The position numbers and the translations under genes were made by a program. From Pectobacterium zantedeschiae (GTDB lineage: Bacteria; Pseudomonadota; Gammaproteobacteria; Enterobacterales; Enterobacteriaceae), in contig NZ_NWTM01000001.1 in the NCBI RefSeq assembly GCF_004137795.1, positions 2,035,229 to 2,099,228 of the forward strand: a stretch of DNA of 64,000 nucleotides. Direction: 5' to 3'. Each line of letters begins with the position of its first letter. Position 1 is the stretch's first letter. This document shows positions 61,817 through 64,000 of the stretch, piece after piece. Below the pieces are notes generated by a model. It was not told the origin of the DNA and did not search any database. It saw only the letters and a program-made list of their open reading frames with translations.

Positions 61817-62554
61817 TTATGCCGCAGCAACCGCGATCTTATGCAGGCTAAAGCAGTTACGTAACTTACGGGCAAACAGCAGCGCATGTTGTCCATCACC
61901 GTGAACACACACGGTATCCGCTTGTACGTTAACCCAGGAACCGTCGATCGCCCTAACCCGCTGACGTTGAATCATTTCCAGTGTCTGCGCCAGCGCCAGT
62001 TCATCGCTATTAATCAGCGCGCCAGCCTGAGTGCGTGGCACCAGCGATCCGTCAGGCTGATAGCAGCGATCGGCGAACACTTCCTGACGCGTCTCTAACC
62101 CCAACCGTTTCCCGGCGCGGATCAACTCACTTCCCGCCAGTCCAACCAGGCGTAACGCAGGGTTAACGACCTTCACCGCCTTGGCTATCGCATCAGCCAG
62201 TGCCGCTTCGCTCGCAGCCTGATTGTAAAGCATACCGTGGGGCTTAACGTGGGACAGCGTTCCCCCCTCAGCAGCGACGATCGCGCTAAGTGCGCCTAGT
62301 TGATACACCATTTGTGCAAAGACAATTTCCGCAGGCACATTCATTGCCTTACGGCCAAAATTTTCACGATCGGGGAAACTGGGATGTGCGCCAAGCGCGA
62401 CGCCATAGCCCATTCCCCAGCGTACTGACTGACGCATGGTTTGCGCGTCACCCGCGTGAAATCCACAGGCAATATTGGCAGAGGTCACCAGCTTGAGCAG
62501 CGCTTCGTCATGCTCACCGCCCTCTCCCAGATCGGCATTCAGATCAATAATCAT
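61817..62554 (-). CDS. pxpA: 5-Oxoprolinase subunit PxpA
   Basis: With PxpB and PxpC cleaves 5-oxoproline to glutamate using ATP. LamB/YcsF family, 245 residues (244 in E. coli). The start at 62554 has a GGAGG site; the longer frame to 62650 lies within pxpC. Family signatures are [20 protein letters not shown] and [10 protein letters not shown]. It overlaps the pxpC end by 11 bases. Confidence 0.96.
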   Translation of the reverse strand: MIIDLNADLGEGGEHDEALLKLVTSANIACGFHAGDAQTMRQSVRWGMGYGVALGAHPSFPDRENFGRKAMNVPAEIVFAQMVYQLGALSAIVAAEGGTLSHVKPHGMLYNQAASEAALADAIAKAVKVVNPALRLVGLAGSELIRAGKRLGLETRQEVFADRCYQPDGSLVPRTQAGALINSDELALAQTLEMIQRQRVRAIDGSWVNVQADTVCVHGDGQHALLFARKLRNCFSLHKIAVAAA

Positions 62555-63488
62555 GCAGCCTCCACGCCAGTTGTTCGAGGTAACGCCGCTGTTCATCAGC
62601 AGCTTTTTGCGCCTGAGCCTGCGTACAGTGAATAAAATGTATCGGTTCACCGAGTCGAATTTGTGCCAGATGGAACAGATCTGCTTCGATCACACTCGCA
62701 ATACGCGGATAACCACCGGTTGTCTGCGCATCCGCCAGCAGTACGATAGGGTGGCCATTATGTGGAACTTGTACGACACCCGGTAGCAGCCCATGTGATG
62801 GTAGTTCGCGAGGTTTATTGCCTGATGATGTGGTGCGCTGTAGCTCGGCACCCAGTAAACGGTAACCCATACGATTACTTTGCGGACTCAACTGCCAAGA
62901 GGTTCGCCAGAACAACTCCTGCATCTCGTCGCCGAATTCCTGATACTCCGGTCCCGGTAATGCCCGCACGCGGTTGCTGAATAACAGCTGCTTGATACCA
63001 ATTTCTCGCGTTAGTTCGCGAGTCGGCGTTCCCAGCGGAAGCTCATCTCCATCCATGAGTAAACGTCCGTCAAAACCACCGAATCCGGCTTTCAAATCGG
63101 TACTACGTGAACCCAGTGCTTCCGGCACGTCCACACCGCCAGACAAGGCCAGATAGCTGCGCATTCCGTTACGCGGCATACGCATTTTCAACGTTTGCCC
63201 CGGCTTCGCGGCGAAACGCCAGCCAGTCCAGAGCGGCTTTCCATCCAGTTCGGCATGGCAGTCTGCACCGGTCAGCGCCACCCAGCAGGCCGTCGTGAAC
63301 GTTGCGGTAAACTTGCCCAGTGTAATTTCCAGCGCAGCGGCGTTATCGTCGTTGCCCACCAGCAGATTGGCCATTTTCAGGGCAGGCAGATCGAGTGCTC
63401 CTGACTGGCTGATACCCAAACGACGAAAACCGACGCGACCACCGTCCTGCACCGAAGTATGCAATCCTGCATGGATAACTTTCAGCAT
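62544..63488 (-). CDS. pxpC: 5-Oxoprolinase subunit PxpC
   Basis: The larger carboxyltransferase-like subunit of 5-oxoprolinase (YbgK), 314 residues. It begins [25 protein letters not shown]-like, with [17 protein letters not shown] and [17 protein letters not shown]-type segments typical of this family. The start overlaps the pxpB stop by seven bases and its end overlaps pxpA, so the three genes are one translationally coupled unit. Confidence 0.94.
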   Translation of the reverse strand: MLKVIHAGLHTSVQDGGRVGFRRLGISQSGALDLPALKMANLLVGNDDNAAALEITLGKFTATFTTACWVALTGADCHAELDGKPLWTGWRFAAKPGQTLKMRMPRNGMRSYLALSGGVDVPEALGSRSTDLKAGFGGFDGRLLMDGDELPLGTPTRELTREIGIKQLLFSNRVRALPGPEYQEFGDEMQELFWRTSWQLSPQSNRMGYRLLGAELQRTTSSGNKPRELPSHGLLPGVVQVPHNGHPIVLLADAQTTGGYPRIASVIEADLFHLAQIRLGEPIHFIHCTQAQAQKAADEQRRYLEQLAWRLHDY

Positions 63489-64000
63489 ACCCCCTCCTTC
63501 TGTGGCACAAACCGAACGTTATCTCCAGGGCGCAGCAGCGTTGGCGGCATCGTTTGTGGGTTGAATAGCGTCAATGAAGTCTGGCCAATCAACTGCCAGC
63601 CGCCCGGTGTTGCCAGCGGATAAATCCCCGTCTGTGCACCACCAATCCCGACCGATCCCGCTGGCACTCGCAGGCGTGGTTCAGCACGACGCGGCATATG
63701 TAATTTCTCATTTAATCCGCCGAGATAGGCAAACCCCGGTTGGAAACCCAAAAAGTAAACCACGTACTGTACGGCCGCATGCGCTTCTACAACCTGACTC
63801 TCACTCAGGCCGCTATGAACGGCAACCTCTGCCAGATCCGGCCCCGCCTCACCACCATAAATGACAGGAATGTCGATATCTCGTGGATCAAACACCAGCG
63901 ATTCGCTTTCTTCCCACCAGCTCTGCAAACGCTCAATCGCATCCAGCGCCACCTGTTGCGGATGCGCCAACAGCACCGTCAGGTTGTTCATACCCGGAAT
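63482..64000 (-). CDS. pxpB: 5-Oxoprolinase subunit PxpB, cut by the window edge
   Basis: C-terminal 172 residues of the smaller subunit (YbgJ; about 218 in E. coli). The internal ATG at 63991 corresponds to the Met within PGMNN of the E. coli protein, not its start, so the gene continues beyond 64000. The frame before that Met reads Ile-Pro-Gly, as expected. Diagnostic segments are [31 protein letters not shown] and the ending [11 protein letters not shown]. Confidence 0.95.
   Translation of the reverse strand: MPGMNNLTVLLAHPQQVALDAIERLQSWWEESESLVFDPRDIDIPVIYGGEAGPDLAEVAVHSGLSESQVVEAHAAVQYVVYFLGFQPGFAYLGGLNEKLHMPRRAEPRLRVPAGSVGIGGAQTGIYPLATPGGWQLIGQTSLTLFNPQTMPPTLLRPGDNVRFVPQKEGVC

Noticed and set aside
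63482-63991. pxpB as a complete short gene starting at 63991
   Set aside because: The frame continues to the window edge with the expected Ile-Pro-Gly before the Met, so this is an internal Met of a longer gene, not a truncation.

Overview
The window reads as a chromosomal stretch of an enterobacterium close to Escherichia coli in protein sequence but not E. coli itself. Almost every gene is a full-length match to a known enterobacterial protein, and most of the gene order is the 16-17 minute region of the E. coli map, partly re-ordered. The extra genes and divergent positions fit a soft-rot genus such as Pectobacterium or Dickeya best. That genus call is an inference from recalled sequences, not from a search.

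Layout. 0.1-3.5 kb: divergent apbC (Fe-S carrier) and metG. 3.6-8.4 kb: fdnGHI, a respiratory formate dehydrogenase whose catalytic residue is cysteine instead of selenocysteine, preceded by a ModE-type operator. 8.7-11.1 kb: an unusual two-gene unit, a periplasmic sugar-type binding protein followed by an LVIVD-repeat propeller. 11.2-15.1 kb: pgl, a DUF4186 gene, tRNA-Ser(UGA), ybhA and glk. 15.4-20.8 kb: the molybdate region modCBA, acrZ, modE and modF, with a second ModE-type operator before modA. 20.9-23.2 kb: galE and galM without galT or galK between them. 23.3-30.1 kb: a copper/silver export operon (unknown small protein, cusF, cusC-, cusB- and cusA-like genes) inserted between galM and gpmA. 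30.2-35.3 kb: gpmA, aroG, zitB, pnuC and nadA. 35.5-37.4 kb: a yjaA-like gene, a DUF554 gene, two intact tRNA-Lys(UUU) genes and two broken tRNA-Lys copies carrying hairpin-rich inserts. 37.5-43.1 kb: cpoB-pal-tolB-tolA-tolR-tolQ-ybgC (read leftwards). 43.2-46.4 kb: cydABX-ybgE. 47.1-48.3 kb: an exported TPR protein with a DUF2135-like domain. 48.5-58.3 kb: sdhCDAB-sucABCD; 58.9-60.2 kb: divergent gltA. 60.3-64.0 kb: nei, pcp and pxpA-pxpC-pxpB, the last running off the window.

Together the window is mostly central and respiratory metabolism: citrate synthase, 2-oxoglutarate dehydrogenase, succinyl-CoA synthetase, succinate dehydrogenase, bd-I oxidase and formate dehydrogenase, plus the molybdate uptake that supplies the last. 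It also carries envelope integrity (Tol-Pal), NAD synthesis and metal export. No insertion sequence, prophage, CRISPR array or defence system was seen. The parts that ordinary annotation explains least are the binding-protein/LVIVD pair, the tRNA-Lys relics, the two strong inverted repeats between sdhB and sucA, and the cysteine formate dehydrogenase with its predicted ModE control.
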